Assembly: GCA_938023085.1 (NCBI GenBank)
Contig: CALHDP010000123.1
Coordinates: forward strand, 1 to 25,320
DNA: 25,320 bases
From: an uncultured Collinsella sp.
GTDB taxonomy: Bacteria > Actinomycetota > Coriobacteriia > Coriobacteriales > Coriobacteriaceae
Direction: 5' to 3'
This document shows, in pieces, positions 7,338-14,586 of the stretch. Position 1 is the stretch's first letter, and each line of letters opens with the position of its first letter. A program made the translations under genes and the position numbers. A model generated the notes under the pieces. It was not told where the DNA came from and searched no databases. It saw only the letters and a list, made by a program, of their open reading frames with translations.

Positions 7338-8300
7338 ATGACAACCAAGTACACCGACGCGCCGCGCACGCGCGTCATGACGCCGGCATCGCTCAACAAC
7401 GGCGTGCACGAGAACCATTCCATCGGACAGACCATGGCCATCGCGCCCAAAAAGGGCCTGTTTGACGACATTTCCATTCCCCAGATCATCGCCGGCGCCG
7501 CAGCTGCCGCCACGAGCGTTGCACTTGCCTCCAAGATCGGTATCGCGGGTTCAGTAATTGGCGCCGCCGTGAGCTCGGTCATCACCGTTGTGTCCTCGCA
7601 GGTCTACCGCCACTTTATCTCTGCCAGCGCCAAAGCCCTCAAAGGTACGCACGCCGACGTCGACTACCCCGCCGGCGCCTATAAGCCCGTTGAGTTTGAT
7701 GCCGAGGAGCACCTAGGTGGCGCCGCGACCACGCAGGAGATGCGCCAGGTTGCGGGACGCGCGACCACGGCGCGTGTCGCCCCCAACAGCCTGCGCGCCA
7801 AGGCGGCGGCAGAGCGCAGCCAGACGCAAAAGAAGGTCATCATCTTCTCGATCGCCATCGCCATCGTCGCGGTCATCGCCTGCGCCGGCGCCATCCTTAT
7901 CACCACCGCCGGTGAGGGTCTGGGCGAGCGCCCCGAGCCAATCCTTTCGTCGCGCACGACCGAGAGCGATGCAAATGACAACACCCGGTCTCAAGATCAG
8001 CAGACGCAAACGGACGACACGCAAGACAGTTCCACCTCTGCCAATTCGTCCTCGAACACCCAAGACCAATCGCAGGGCACCGATTCCTCTACGGCCAACA
8101 GTGGCACGCCATCCGGCACGACCGACTCAAGCCAAACGACTGACGGTTCGCAGCCAAGCACGGGCGGCCAGACGAGCGACACCGCTTCGGGAACGGGCAC
8201 AGCAGACAGCAGCAACGCCAACAGCTCGAACAGCTCGAGCGGAACCGCGTCCGGCACGGCATCTGACAACTCGAGCCAAGGCACGGCATCGGGCAACTAG
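7338..8300 (+). CDS. Two-helix membrane protein with Ser/Thr/Gly-rich C-terminal tail
   Basis: A 320-residue protein; function not recognised. The ATG at 7338 is preceded by GGGAGG at seven bases; the frame is open further upstream but that part overlaps the opposite-strand gene and has no ribosome binding site. A first hydrophobic, Ala/Gly/Ser-rich stretch (about 46-83) may form a glycine-zipper-like hairpin. A clear single transmembrane helix starts near residue 168 (VIIFSIAIAIVAVIACAGAI). The last 115 residues are a low-complexity tail of Ser, Thr, Gly, Asp, Asn and Gln (for example GTASGTASDNSSQGTASGN), most likely outside the cell. The second helix is preceded by Lys-rich sequence, which by the positive-inside rule puts the tail outside. 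Tails of this type are often stalks or glycosylated spacers; none of this is proven. A hairpin terminator follows. Confidence 0.8.
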   Translation: MTTKYTDAPRTRVMTPASLNNGVHENHSIGQTMAIAPKKGLFDDISIPQIIAGAAAAATSVALASKIGIAGSVIGAAVSSVITVVSSQVYRHFISASAKALKGTHADVDYPAGAYKPVEFDAEEHLGGAATTQEMRQVAGRATTARVAPNSLRAKAAAERSQTQKKVIIFSIAIAIVAVIACAGAILITTAGEGLGERPEPILSSRTTESDANDNTRSQDQQTQTDDTQDSSTSANSSSNTQDQSQGTDSSTANSGTPSGTTDSSQTTDGSQPSTGGQTSDTASGTGTADSSNANSSNSSSGTASGTASDNSSQGTASGN

Positions 8301-8331
8301 GCGCTGCATCCCCAGATAGGCAACCTGTACA

Positions 8332-8366
8332 ACGGGCGCGAATCGATAGCGGTTCGCGCCCGTTTG
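8332..8366 (+). terminator. Probable terminator after the tailed membrane protein
   Basis: ACGGGCGCGAA (8332-8342) pairs perfectly with TTCGCGCCCGT (8353-8363), followed by a short T-run. It lies 32 bases after the stop codon at 8300. The weak T-tract makes efficiency uncertain. Confidence 0.65.
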
Positions 8367-8401
8367 CCTTGGGTGCCGCCATGGCAAACGCTATGCGATG
8401 G

Positions 8402-8424
8402 TAAGATACTTTACGTGTGTAAAG
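8402..8424 (+). promoter_or_regulatory. -10 box and overlapping perfect dyad upstream of the LOTUS-like gene
   Basis: TAAGAT at 8402-8407 is a fair -10 element. Directly after it CTTTAC-GTGT-GTAAAG (8409-8424) is a perfect 6-bp dyad with a four-base spacer, placed where a repressor would block the transcription start. The ribosome binding site AGAGGAGA follows at 8423-8430. No good -35 was found. Confidence 0.45.
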
Positions 8425-8436
8425 AGGAGATTTGCC

Positions 8437-9735
8437 ATGAGCAAGACAATAGTTAGGCCCACGCTATCGCTGGGCAACCACATCTATCTGTATCGCCTGC
8501 TGCGCGATGCGATTGGATGCGGCAAGCAAACGTTTATGACGCAGGTCGAAGAGGCGCTCGCCGCGGGCGACATGGCCGCTTATGACCTGGGCTTCGAGTC
8601 AACGCGCGAGCTGCTCGAGGAGCTCGACGACTGCATTAAGCTGACCGTCTTTAAGGGCGGTCGCCTGTATGCCACCGTCATCGCCAACGATGCCTGGGAT
8701 GCCGCCCTTGCCAAGGGCGAGGACAAGCCCAAGGCAGCCAAGGGAGCCAAGCAGTCCTACAAAAAGAAAAAGCGCGGCGAGAAGGACCTCAAGGCCGTGC
8801 GCCCCAAGCACGTTAAGCGTCCCGAGCCTGAAGCCATGGTTGAAGCCGTGCCAGAATCCGAGCCCGAGGCAGAGATTGAAGTCGCTATTGAGGTAACGGC
8901 AGAAGCCGAAACCGAAACCACCGCCACGACTGATCCCGAAGTCATATCCGAGCAGGAAGCCACTGCGGAGCTCAACGAAGCTCCCAAGTCGACAACCGAA
9001 AAAACCGCCGACCAACCCGAGACGCCTTCGTTCCAAAACAGTGATGTCTTTAGCGACGAGGCCGAGGACGATCAGCCCGCCGATCAAGACGCTACCGAGT
9101 CGACGCCGAAGCCCGAGACGCCGCAGCCCGCCATCTCGCTCACGGTCGTCTATGACCCCGAGAACGCCAACGCCGGCATCACCACTATGGCATCCACGCC
9201 CATCGAGGCAAAGTCGAGCGTCGAGAATGAGAGCGCGATGCAGGTTGAGTTTGAAACTGCAGCTGTAGACGCGCCCGTCACCGTGAAGCCCGCAGATTCC
9301 GCAGTTAAGCCGGAACCGGTGCCTGAGCCCGCACCCGTCATCGAATCCGTGCCCACCTCTACTTGCGACCAAGTTCCCGCACCGGCACCGGCTTCGGTAC
9401 CCGCAGCGGCCCCAACCCCCGCACCCGCAGCGCCCGCCATCCCTGAGGACTTCCCCGTCGATTTCGCAACCGAGGTCTTCTGCCCCGGCCCGCTTCTGCA
9501 CCAGTTGTCGACCTATCTCCCCTACGGCGCCGACACGCTCGGCATTGTCGGCGAGTACTACTGGATCGCCCGCGAGCGCGGTACCATCGAGGCCGCGCGA
9601 AACCGCGCAAACTTCCCCCTGTGCTACACGCAGGCCGGCGAGCGCCGCGAGGTTACCGTGCGCATCCGCCGCAACACCACCGGCGGTCTCGGAGCCGCCT
9701 GGGCCATCGACAAGGTCGAAGCCCCGGTCGAGTAA
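8437..9735 (+). CDS. Protein with N-terminal LOTUS-like module, long Glu/Pro/Ala linker and C-terminal domain
   Basis: A 432-residue cytoplasmic protein with no signal peptide or membrane helix. ATG 8437 is preceded by AGAGGAGA. Residues about 1-100 form a small alpha/beta module; the part with YDLGFESTRELLEELDDCI and the following strand KGGRLYATV resembles the end of an OST-HTH/LOTUS winged helix, a domain associated with RNA binding. A very basic patch (KKKKRGEKDLKAVRPKHVKR) follows. Residues about 130-340 are a disordered acidic linker with many Glu-Pro, Glu-Ala and Ala-Pro steps. The C-terminal 95 residues (from EDFPVDFATEVFCPGPLLHQ on) look folded again, with YLPYGADTLGIVGEYYWIARERG and an Arg-rich strand. 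Nothing identifies a reaction. The basic patch plus LOTUS-like fold suggests nucleic-acid binding, as inference. It is a monocistronic gene with its own terminator. Confidence 0.8.
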   Translation: MSKTIVRPTLSLGNHIYLYRLLRDAIGCGKQTFMTQVEEALAAGDMAAYDLGFESTRELLEELDDCIKLTVFKGGRLYATVIANDAWDAALAKGEDKPKAAKGAKQSYKKKKRGEKDLKAVRPKHVKRPEPEAMVEAVPESEPEAEIEVAIEVTAEAETETTATTDPEVISEQEATAELNEAPKSTTEKTADQPETPSFQNSDVFSDEAEDDQPADQDATESTPKPETPQPAISLTVVYDPENANAGITTMASTPIEAKSSVENESAMQVEFETAAVDAPVTVKPADSAVKPEPVPEPAPVIESVPTSTCDQVPAPAPASVPAAAPTPAPAAPAIPEDFPVDFATEVFCPGPLLHQLSTYLPYGADTLGIVGEYYWIARERGTIEAARNRANFPLCYTQAGERREVTVRIRRNTTGGLGAAWAIDKVEAPVE

Positions 9736-9736
9736 A

Positions 9737-9776
9737 AAACGGCCTCGGATAGCCAATTGACCATCCGAGGCCGTTT
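9737..9776. terminator. Bidirectional terminator between convergent genes
   Basis: Perfect 14-bp arms (9737-9750 and 9763-9776) around a 12-base loop. On the plus strand the stem ends in TTTGAATT, on the minus strand it is followed by six T. It separates the LOTUS-like gene (plus) from the lipoprotein gene (minus). Confidence 0.9.
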
Positions 9777-9789
9777 GAATTCAGGCCTT

Positions 9790-10182
9790 TTAGTTGTCAT
9801 CGGTGCATATAGACACCAGAGAAGCAAGCTCATCCTCAAGTTGCGGAGCAAAGTATCTAAAAGAAACCTGCGCTCCAGTCGGTATCGACTCAATCATATT
9901 CGCAGCATTATCTGAAACTCGGTACGATGCAGTTTCACCTGTCTTCAAATCCTCTATTGAACAGACAGAGTCTTCAGCATCAATCGACCTAAGCACGCCT
10001 TTTCCTTGTAACATCACATCGGCATGCCCGCCAGCTATTTCTAATGAACCTGAGTCTGTCGCAGTCACTTCTCCGGAACCTCCGCGCGATATCTCTTCCT
10101 TTGTTGAACAGCCCACCAATGAAGCCATCAGCACCAAAGACAGAGCTAGACGAATCGCCCTACTTCGAAAAAGTCGTTCCAT
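9790..10182 (-). CDS. Lipoprotein, 130 aa, coupled to the C39-like peptidase
   Basis: A small exported lipoprotein of unknown function. MERLFRSRAIRLALSLVLMA followed by SLVGC gives a basic n-region, hydrophobic core and a clear lipobox with the lipid-carrying Cys at residue 25. The mature part has a Gly/Ser spacer and then about 90 residues rich in beta strands with Asp/Glu, resembling small OB- or SH3-like domains; no family recognised. Three in-frame ATGs (10209, 10194, 10182) are possible; 10182 is preferred because it gives a normal signal peptide, but no start has a strong SD. All overlap the 3' end of the peptidase gene by 23 to 50 bases, so translation is probably coupled. The pair likely acts at the cell surface. 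Base composition is more AT-rich than the genes on either side. Confidence 0.75.
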   Translation of the reverse strand: MERLFRSRAIRLALSLVLMASLVGCSTKEEISRGGSGEVTATDSGSLEIAGGHADVMLQGKGVLRSIDAEDSVCSIEDLKTGETASYRVSDNAANMIESIPTGAQVSFRYFAPQLEDELASLVSICTDDN

Positions 10183-11287
10183 AAGTCCACGCATAATAGC
10201 TCTGATCATACTTCAGGAAGGATAAAGATGAATTCCAGCCGTCCGCTATGCCAATCATCTGCCTTGTCTCTCCAGTTTTCTTACCAGTAAGTGTGGCGTA
10301 AGCCTCCGCTGTTACAGAATGGGCTGATCCGTTGTACAAACTCGCATGTAAAACATTCGGTCTATTAGAGTTAATCTCATTTTGAATGCTCGCGACAGCC
10401 GGAGAGGAGACAGTGCGGGCGATAAGAGTACTTCCTCTGCTTGCGCAGTAATTTGTAAACCCCGTTGCACAGGTTGATATCGGCGTTCCACCCAAAACAA
10501 CGCCGGGAACAGTCTGTTCTTCATCGGAAAGAGCATGGGTATTGGTGTAATTCCATATCTGCATATATTGCGAAGGGTCGCTATATAAATTGGCAATGCC
10601 ATACAGTTCCGCAACGTTCGAAAAAGCTGTCACCATACAAGCATAGTGGGCGGTAAGCCTCTTAATCTCGCTTTCATCATATGACATAAACTGAGAAATG
10701 GAACGAAATCCAGATACTGTGTAATCCTGCATTTGAGTTGCGTAAATTACAACATCGTTCCAGCTTGAGGGTTTATTCGATAAAACGACAGGCCGTCCTT
10801 CTATGGAAACAGCCGGGATTGTTCTTCCGCAATTTGTTGTTATTGAACCGTCCAAAGATTGCACGCCGAATTCGAATGGATTGATCATTACGACTGGGTT
10901 ATTGAACGAATAAGACTCGACACCAAGATCTCCTCCCCGATCCATAGGGCTGACTAAGCCGTCTCCAAAACGATATCCCGTAAGTATTTCATCATCTGAA
11001 GCATCTAAAACCAAATAGCCCGCGGCTCTATTGGATGTCACAACCGGAACAATGTAACCAAGCGGGGACCCATCAACATCTACAAAAGGAATAGGGTCAG
11101 AAGGCGTATACGAATAGCCGAGGAGTCCCTTTATATATTTATCGGCAAGCTCTTGCGCAATTTCAGAAGTAAATTGTATCTGCTCACCATCAATATTGCC
11201 CGTCGAAGCAAAAACCTCTTTCGGACGTGCGGCTAAGGCGACAATTGAAGACGCGACAAGTTGCAGAAAACGACGACGCGAAAGCAT
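10160..11287 (-). CDS. Tat-exported C39-like cysteine peptidase
   Basis: A 375-residue secreted protein. MLSRRRFLQLVASSIVALAA is a textbook twin-arginine signal (SRRRFL), so it should be exported folded. Residues about 35-200 look like a propeptide or N-terminal beta domain (YLVLDASDDEILTGYRFGDG). The C-terminal part has the layout of papain-fold C39-like peptidases: nucleophile Cys217 in HYACMVTAFSNVAELYG, a segment GFTNYCASRG, then His323 in GSAHSVTAEAYATL and Asp349 in IGIADGWNSS. The usual Gln before the Cys is not obvious, so activity is not certain. It heads a two-gene operon with the lipoprotein. The start has only a modest AAGAAGA site. The AT-rich composition suggests acquisition. 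Possible roles are surface protein or peptide cleavage; the target is unknown. Confidence 0.75.
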   Translation of the reverse strand: MLSRRRFLQLVASSIVALAARPKEVFASTGNIDGEQIQFTSEIAQELADKYIKGLLGYSYTPSDPIPFVDVDGSPLGYIVPVVTSNRAAGYLVLDASDDEILTGYRFGDGLVSPMDRGGDLGVESYSFNNPVVMINPFEFGVQSLDGSITTNCGRTIPAVSIEGRPVVLSNKPSSWNDVVIYATQMQDYTVSGFRSISQFMSYDESEIKRLTAHYACMVTAFSNVAELYGIANLYSDPSQYMQIWNYTNTHALSDEEQTVPGVVLGGTPISTCATGFTNYCASRGSTLIARTVSSPAVASIQNEINSNRPNVLHASLYNGSAHSVTAEAYATLTGKKTGETRQMIGIADGWNSSLSFLKYDQSYYAWTYGTTFSK

Positions 11288-11529
11288 ATGTTCTTCTTTC
11301 TAGAGAAGCGACTTATAAGGTACTCCTATTCTATAATCTTTTTTTTAACGTTACAGCACTGGTTATATTTCAATTCGATTTGCTTATGTCCTTGCAACCC
11401 AATGCGTCTTTACGTTTTAAACGGAATTAGAAAATCACTCATAGCAAAAACGGGCTTTAATCCCAAAGAGATGACTTTGATTATGAATCAAACCAGCAGC
11501 CAGGGCATAGCTGCAGTGCAATCGCTACA
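11288..11529. other. AT-rich spacer upstream of the C39-like peptidase
   Basis: About 240 bases between the peptidase start and the ettA terminator. It is AT-rich, has a run of eight T near 11340 and must hold the peptidase promoter on the minus strand. A TATAGAAT -10-like sequence lies near 11328-11335 (minus), but no matching -35 was found. No gene is supported here. Confidence 0.4.
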
Positions 11530-11559
11530 AGAAAGGCCGCCCTTGGTGGCGGCCTTTCT
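11530..11559 (-). terminator. Terminator of ettA
   Basis: AGAAAGGCCGCC (11530-11541) pairs perfectly with GGCGGCCTTTCT (11548-11559) around a six-base loop. It follows the ettA stop by nine bases on the minus strand; the T-rich end is part of the stem. Confidence 0.85.
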
Positions 11560-11567
11560 ACTTGCTA

Positions 11568-13247
11568 CTAGTCGCGCGTCAGCTTGCGGTGGATACGATG
11601 CGGCTGGGCTGCGTCCTCGCCCAGGCGCTCGATACGGTTGGCTTGATAGGCCTCAAAGTTGCCCTCGAACCAATACCAGTTGCCCGGATTCTCGTCGGTG
11701 CCCTCCCACGCCAGAATGTGCGTGGCGACGCGGTCCAGGAACATACGGTCGTGGCTAATGACCACCGAGCAGCCCGGGAACTCGAGCAGCGCCGCTTCGA
11801 GCGAGGACAGCGTCTCGACGTCGAGATCGTTCGTGGGCTCGTCGAGGAGCAGCAGGTTGCCGCCCTGCTTGAGCGTAAGCGCCAGGTTCAGACGGTTACG
11901 CTCGCCACCGGAGAGTACGCCAGCGCGCTTCTGCTGGTCCTGGCCCTTAAAGCCAAAGCTCGCCACATAAGCACGGCTCGGAACCTCGGTCTCGCCGACC
12001 ATCATGTGGTCCAGGCCGTCCGAGACGACCTCCCACAGGTTCTTATCGGGGTCGATGCCGGAACGGTTCTGGTCGACGTAAGAAATCTTGACGGTCTCGC
12101 CCACCTCGAGCTCGCCCGAAGTAAGCGGCTCCAGACCCACAATCGTCTTGAACAGCGTGGTCTTACCGACACCGTTGGGGCCGATGACGCCCACGATGCC
12201 GTTGCGCGGCAGGGTGAATGATAGGTCGTCGATGAGCACACGGCCATCGAACTCCTTATGCAGGTGATGGGCCTCGAGCACCTTGTTGCCCAGGCGCGGT
12301 CCGACGGGAATGCGGATGTCGGTCCAGTCGAGCTTCTGGCTTGCGCGGGCCTCGGCCTCCATCTCCTCGTAGCGAGCCAGACGGGCCTTGTTCTTGGCCT
12401 GGCGAGCCTTGGGCGAGCTGCGTACCCACTCGAGCTCGGCCTCCATGCGCTTGGCGAGCTTGGCGTCGCGGTTGCCCTGTGCCTCGATACGCGCGGCCTT
12501 GGTCTCCAGATACGTGGAGTAGTTGCCCTTGTAGGGATAGAGGTGGCCGCGGTCGACCTCGCAGATCCACTCGGCAACGTTATCCAGGAAGTAGCGATCG
12601 TGTGTGACGGCAAGCACCGCGCCCTGGTAGTTGTGCAGGAAGTGCTCGAGCCACAGGATCGACTCGGCGTCCAGGTGGTTTGTGGGCTCGTCGAGCAGCA
12701 GCAGGTCGGGAGCCTCGAGCAGCAGCTTGCACAGGGCCACGCGACGGCGCTCGCCGCCGGAGAGCACGTTGACCGGCATGTCGGAATCGGGCAGCTGCAG
12801 GGCGTCCATGGCCTGGCCGAGCTTGGAATCGATATCCCAGCCGTCGGCGGCGTCAATCTCGTCCTGGAGCTTTCCCATCTCGGCCATGAGGGCGTCCATG
12901 TCGCAGTCCGGATCGCACATCTCCTCGCCGATCTTGTTGAAGCGATCGACCTTGGCGATCATGTCGCCAAACGCCATGCGCACGTTCTCGATGACGGTCT
13001 TGTCGTCGTCGAGCGGCGGCTCCTGCTGCAGGATGCCCACGGTGTAGCCGGGGGTGAGCTTGGCATCACCGTTGGAGACCTCCTCGATGCCGGCCATGAT
13101 CTTGAGCAGGGTCGACTTGCCCATACCGTTGGGGCCCACGACGCCGATCTTGGCACCGGGGTAGAAGCTCAGGGTCACGTCGTCAAGGATTACCTTGTCG
13201 CCATGGGCCTTGCGAGCCTGATACATCTGGTAGATAAACTCCGCCAT
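11568..13247 (-). CDS. ettA: ABC-F protein, energy-dependent translational throttle EttA
   Basis: A 559-residue cytoplasmic ATPase with two nucleotide-binding domains and no membrane part, which marks it as ABC-F. EttA binds the ribosomal E site and gates entry into elongation according to the ATP/ADP ratio. First domain: Walker A GPNGMGKST, signature LSGGERRRVALCKLLL, Walker B LLLLDEPTNHLD. The interdomain linker (about 240-310) is long and basic, with the arm and the P-site tRNA interaction motif region. Second domain: GPNGVGKTT, signature LSGGERNRLNLALTL, Walker B LLLLDEPTNDLD. The N-terminus MAEFIYQMYQARKAHGDKVI and the length match the E. coli EttA branch (555 aa) rather than resistance ABC-F proteins. 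ATG 13247 has a GAAAGGAT site. Monocistronic, ending in a strong hairpin. Confidence 0.95.
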   Translation of the reverse strand: MAEFIYQMYQARKAHGDKVILDDVTLSFYPGAKIGVVGPNGMGKSTLLKIMAGIEEVSNGDAKLTPGYTVGILQQEPPLDDDKTVIENVRMAFGDMIAKVDRFNKIGEEMCDPDCDMDALMAEMGKLQDEIDAADGWDIDSKLGQAMDALQLPDSDMPVNVLSGGERRRVALCKLLLEAPDLLLLDEPTNHLDAESILWLEHFLHNYQGAVLAVTHDRYFLDNVAEWICEVDRGHLYPYKGNYSTYLETKAARIEAQGNRDAKLAKRMEAELEWVRSSPKARQAKNKARLARYEEMEAEARASQKLDWTDIRIPVGPRLGNKVLEAHHLHKEFDGRVLIDDLSFTLPRNGIVGVIGPNGVGKTTLFKTIVGLEPLTSGELEVGETVKISYVDQNRSGIDPDKNLWEVVSDGLDHMMVGETEVPSRAYVASFGFKGQDQQKRAGVLSGGERNRLNLALTLKQGGNLLLLDEPTNDLDVETLSSLEAALLEFPGCSVVISHDRMFLDRVATHILAWEGTDENPGNWYWFEGNFEAYQANRIERLGEDAAQPHRIHRKLTRD

Positions 13248-13338
13248 TTGTCTGTTTTATCCTTTCTACCTGTTGTTTCCCTATTCTTGATTCGCTTTAG
13301 TGGAAACGAAATGAGAAAACTAGCTCTGAAACTTAACG

Positions 13339-13366
13339 AAAAAGGGGCATGGTTGCCCATACCCCC
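13339..13366 (-). terminator. Terminator of the SdpR/SdpI-like operon
   Basis: On the minus strand GGGG-TATGG pairs with CCATG-CCCC with one mismatch around GCAA, followed by five T (13343-13339). It lies 66 bases after the stop of the SdpI-like gene. Confidence 0.75.
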
Positions 13367-13431
13367 TAATACTACCTGGGAAAAATCCCCCAGAACATAC
13401 CATGAACTGCGTACGCTAGTTTTCCGCAACC

Positions 13432-14136
13432 TTAACGAACAGCCCGCTGAGATTTGCGCCACAGCAGATACGAGTAGGCGTAGACGGCTCCGACCGAACC
13501 AAACGCCAGAACCGCAATCACCGCGGCGACGACTTCACTCGAAAGCACGCTGCCCGCCACGCCCATCACAATCAGGCCAATACCCAGCACCATAAAGCAG
13601 GCGCCGCCAAAACGCTGCGTACGGCGCCAGTTCTCAGGATCGGCGAGCGCCCAAGGTGTCTTGATACCGAGCGTATAGTTCTGCTTCACACGCGGCAAGT
13701 AGTTGCCTACGCCGATGAACAGCAAACCGACAACACCGGAAATCAGCACGTTAACCGAACCGACCGCCGGCACCACGCCCCAGACCGTAAGCTCTCCCAG
13801 CCAGCTTATGGCACACATGAACAAGGTGAAGGCGATTACGAAGCCCTGATAGAACTTGCCCGAGGTTCGATATGCCTCACCTTTGGGATCGATGCGCGGC
13901 ACCACGCAGAACATTGCGAGAAGCGCCAGAGGCAGCACGCCGAGCGCGGAGGCCATCCAGCTAGGACCCCAACCGTCGACGGCGCCGTTCGCGCCCCAGT
14001 GCGTGGGAATCTGCGCCGGCAAGCTTGGCATCACCATGAGGTGCGCTACGACATTGGCGACGCACAGAGCGACCAGCGCAATCCACACGCGCGACGATAC
14101 CCCCGTGGGGTGAATGCCCTTGTTTTCGTTATTCAT
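13432..14136 (-). CDS. SdpI/DUF1648-family membrane protein
   Basis: A 234-residue protein with about six or seven membrane helices. The first helix pair encloses MPSLPAQIPTHWGANGAVDGWG, the DUF1648 signature, and the C-terminal half has GVGNYLPRVKQNYTLGIKTPW and WRRTQRFGG, the SdpI signature. In Bacillus subtilis SdpI both protects against the SdpC toxin and sequesters the repressor SdpR at the membrane. The start ATG 14136 overlaps the stop of the ArsR-family gene and has AAGGTG at the right distance, so the two are coupled; a GTG at 14145 is possible. No SdpC-like toxin gene is visible nearby, so this is a stand-alone immunity/sensor pair, common in many bacteria. The toxin or signal it responds to is unknown. 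Confidence 0.9.
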   Translation of the reverse strand: MNNENKGIHPTGVSSRVWIALVALCVANVVAHLMVMPSLPAQIPTHWGANGAVDGWGPSWMASALGVLPLALLAMFCVVPRIDPKGEAYRTSGKFYQGFVIAFTLFMCAISWLGELTVWGVVPAVGSVNVLISGVVGLLFIGVGNYLPRVKQNYTLGIKTPWALADPENWRRTQRFGGACFMVLGIGLIVMGVAGSVLSSEVVAAVIAVLAFGSVGAVYAYSYLLWRKSQRAVR

Positions 14137-14407
14137 CCTTATCACCTTCCGTGTTTGTAAAGCCCATAAACCAGCCGATCAAGTCCTGCATAACGGTGGT
14201 GTTTAAGCTGTAAACGATGTTTTGGCCATGGCGCTCGTCGGTCACCAACCCGGCGTTTTTGAGCGTCGCCAAGTGATGGCTCAATGACGGCTTGCTAATG
14301 TCAAAATGCCCGGCAAGCTCCCCGGCCGTACAATTGCCCTCGCGCAGCAGTTCCAAAATGCGCCGCCGCGTAGGATCGGCCAGCGCTTTAAAGCCCTCTC
14401 CCGGCAT
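14129..14407 (-). CDS. ArsR-family (SdpR-like) repressor
   Basis: A 92-residue winged-helix repressor: ALADPTRRRILELLREGNCT, then AGELAGHFDISKPSLSHHLA as recognition helices, and a wing with GQNIVYSLN. The metal-binding Cys pair of arsenic/cadmium sensors is missing, and the short C-terminal extension (DLIGWFMGF) fits the SdpR branch. ATG 14407 is chosen because GAGAGGAGG stands five bases upstream; the open frame continues to 14443 without a better site. It is the first gene of a two-gene operon with the SdpI-like protein. A sigma-70-type promoter with an overlapping dyad lies upstream, which suggests autorepression relieved when SdpI captures the repressor, as known for the Bacillus pair. 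Confidence 0.92.
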   Translation of the reverse strand: MPGEGFKALADPTRRRILELLREGNCTAGELAGHFDISKPSLSHHLATLKNAGLVTDERHGQNIVYSLNTTVMQDLIGWFMGFTNTEGDKDE

Positions 14408-14441
14408 AGGACCTCCTCTCAGTATTTCGCTCGACGCGCAC

Positions 14442-14479
14442 ACTATACTCGATATTTAGATGTTTGTCTAACTATCTAA
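14442..14479 (-). promoter_or_regulatory. Promoter and dyad operator of the SdpR/SdpI-like operon
   Basis: Minus strand: -35 TTAGAC (14471-14466), 18-base spacer, -10 TATAGT (14447-14442). A dyad TTAGA-n6-TCTAA (14456-14471) covers the -35, and a wider one, TTAGAT/ATCTAA, uses 14456-14461 and 14474-14479. Position and symmetry fit an ArsR-family operator; binding itself is inference. Confidence 0.6.
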
Positions 14480-14514
14480 TCGCAATGCTTCAAACCACAT
14501 CAAAGCAAACGCCA

Positions 14515-14542
14515 TCGCAACCTATGGGCGATTACCTATAAT
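14515..14542 (+). promoter_or_regulatory. Probable promoter of the tcdA-like/tatD operon
   Basis: A consensus -10 TATAAT at 14537-14542 lies 44 bases before the ATG at 14587. The best -35 is a weak TCGCAA at 14515-14520 with a 16-base spacer. Confidence 0.55.
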
Positions 14543-14586
14543 GACGATAGCTAAAACACGATTCGCTTCCCCATCGGAGGATATTT

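Noticed and set aside
8599..9756. A Gly/Leu-rich minus-strand frame opposite the LOTUS-like gene
   Set aside because: It arises from the repetitive Glu/Pro/Ala codons of the linker and runs through the bidirectional terminator.
12258..13595. A 445-codon plus-strand open frame opposite ettA
   Set aside because: Shadow of ettA in the complementary frame; it runs across the ettA start and the next terminator.
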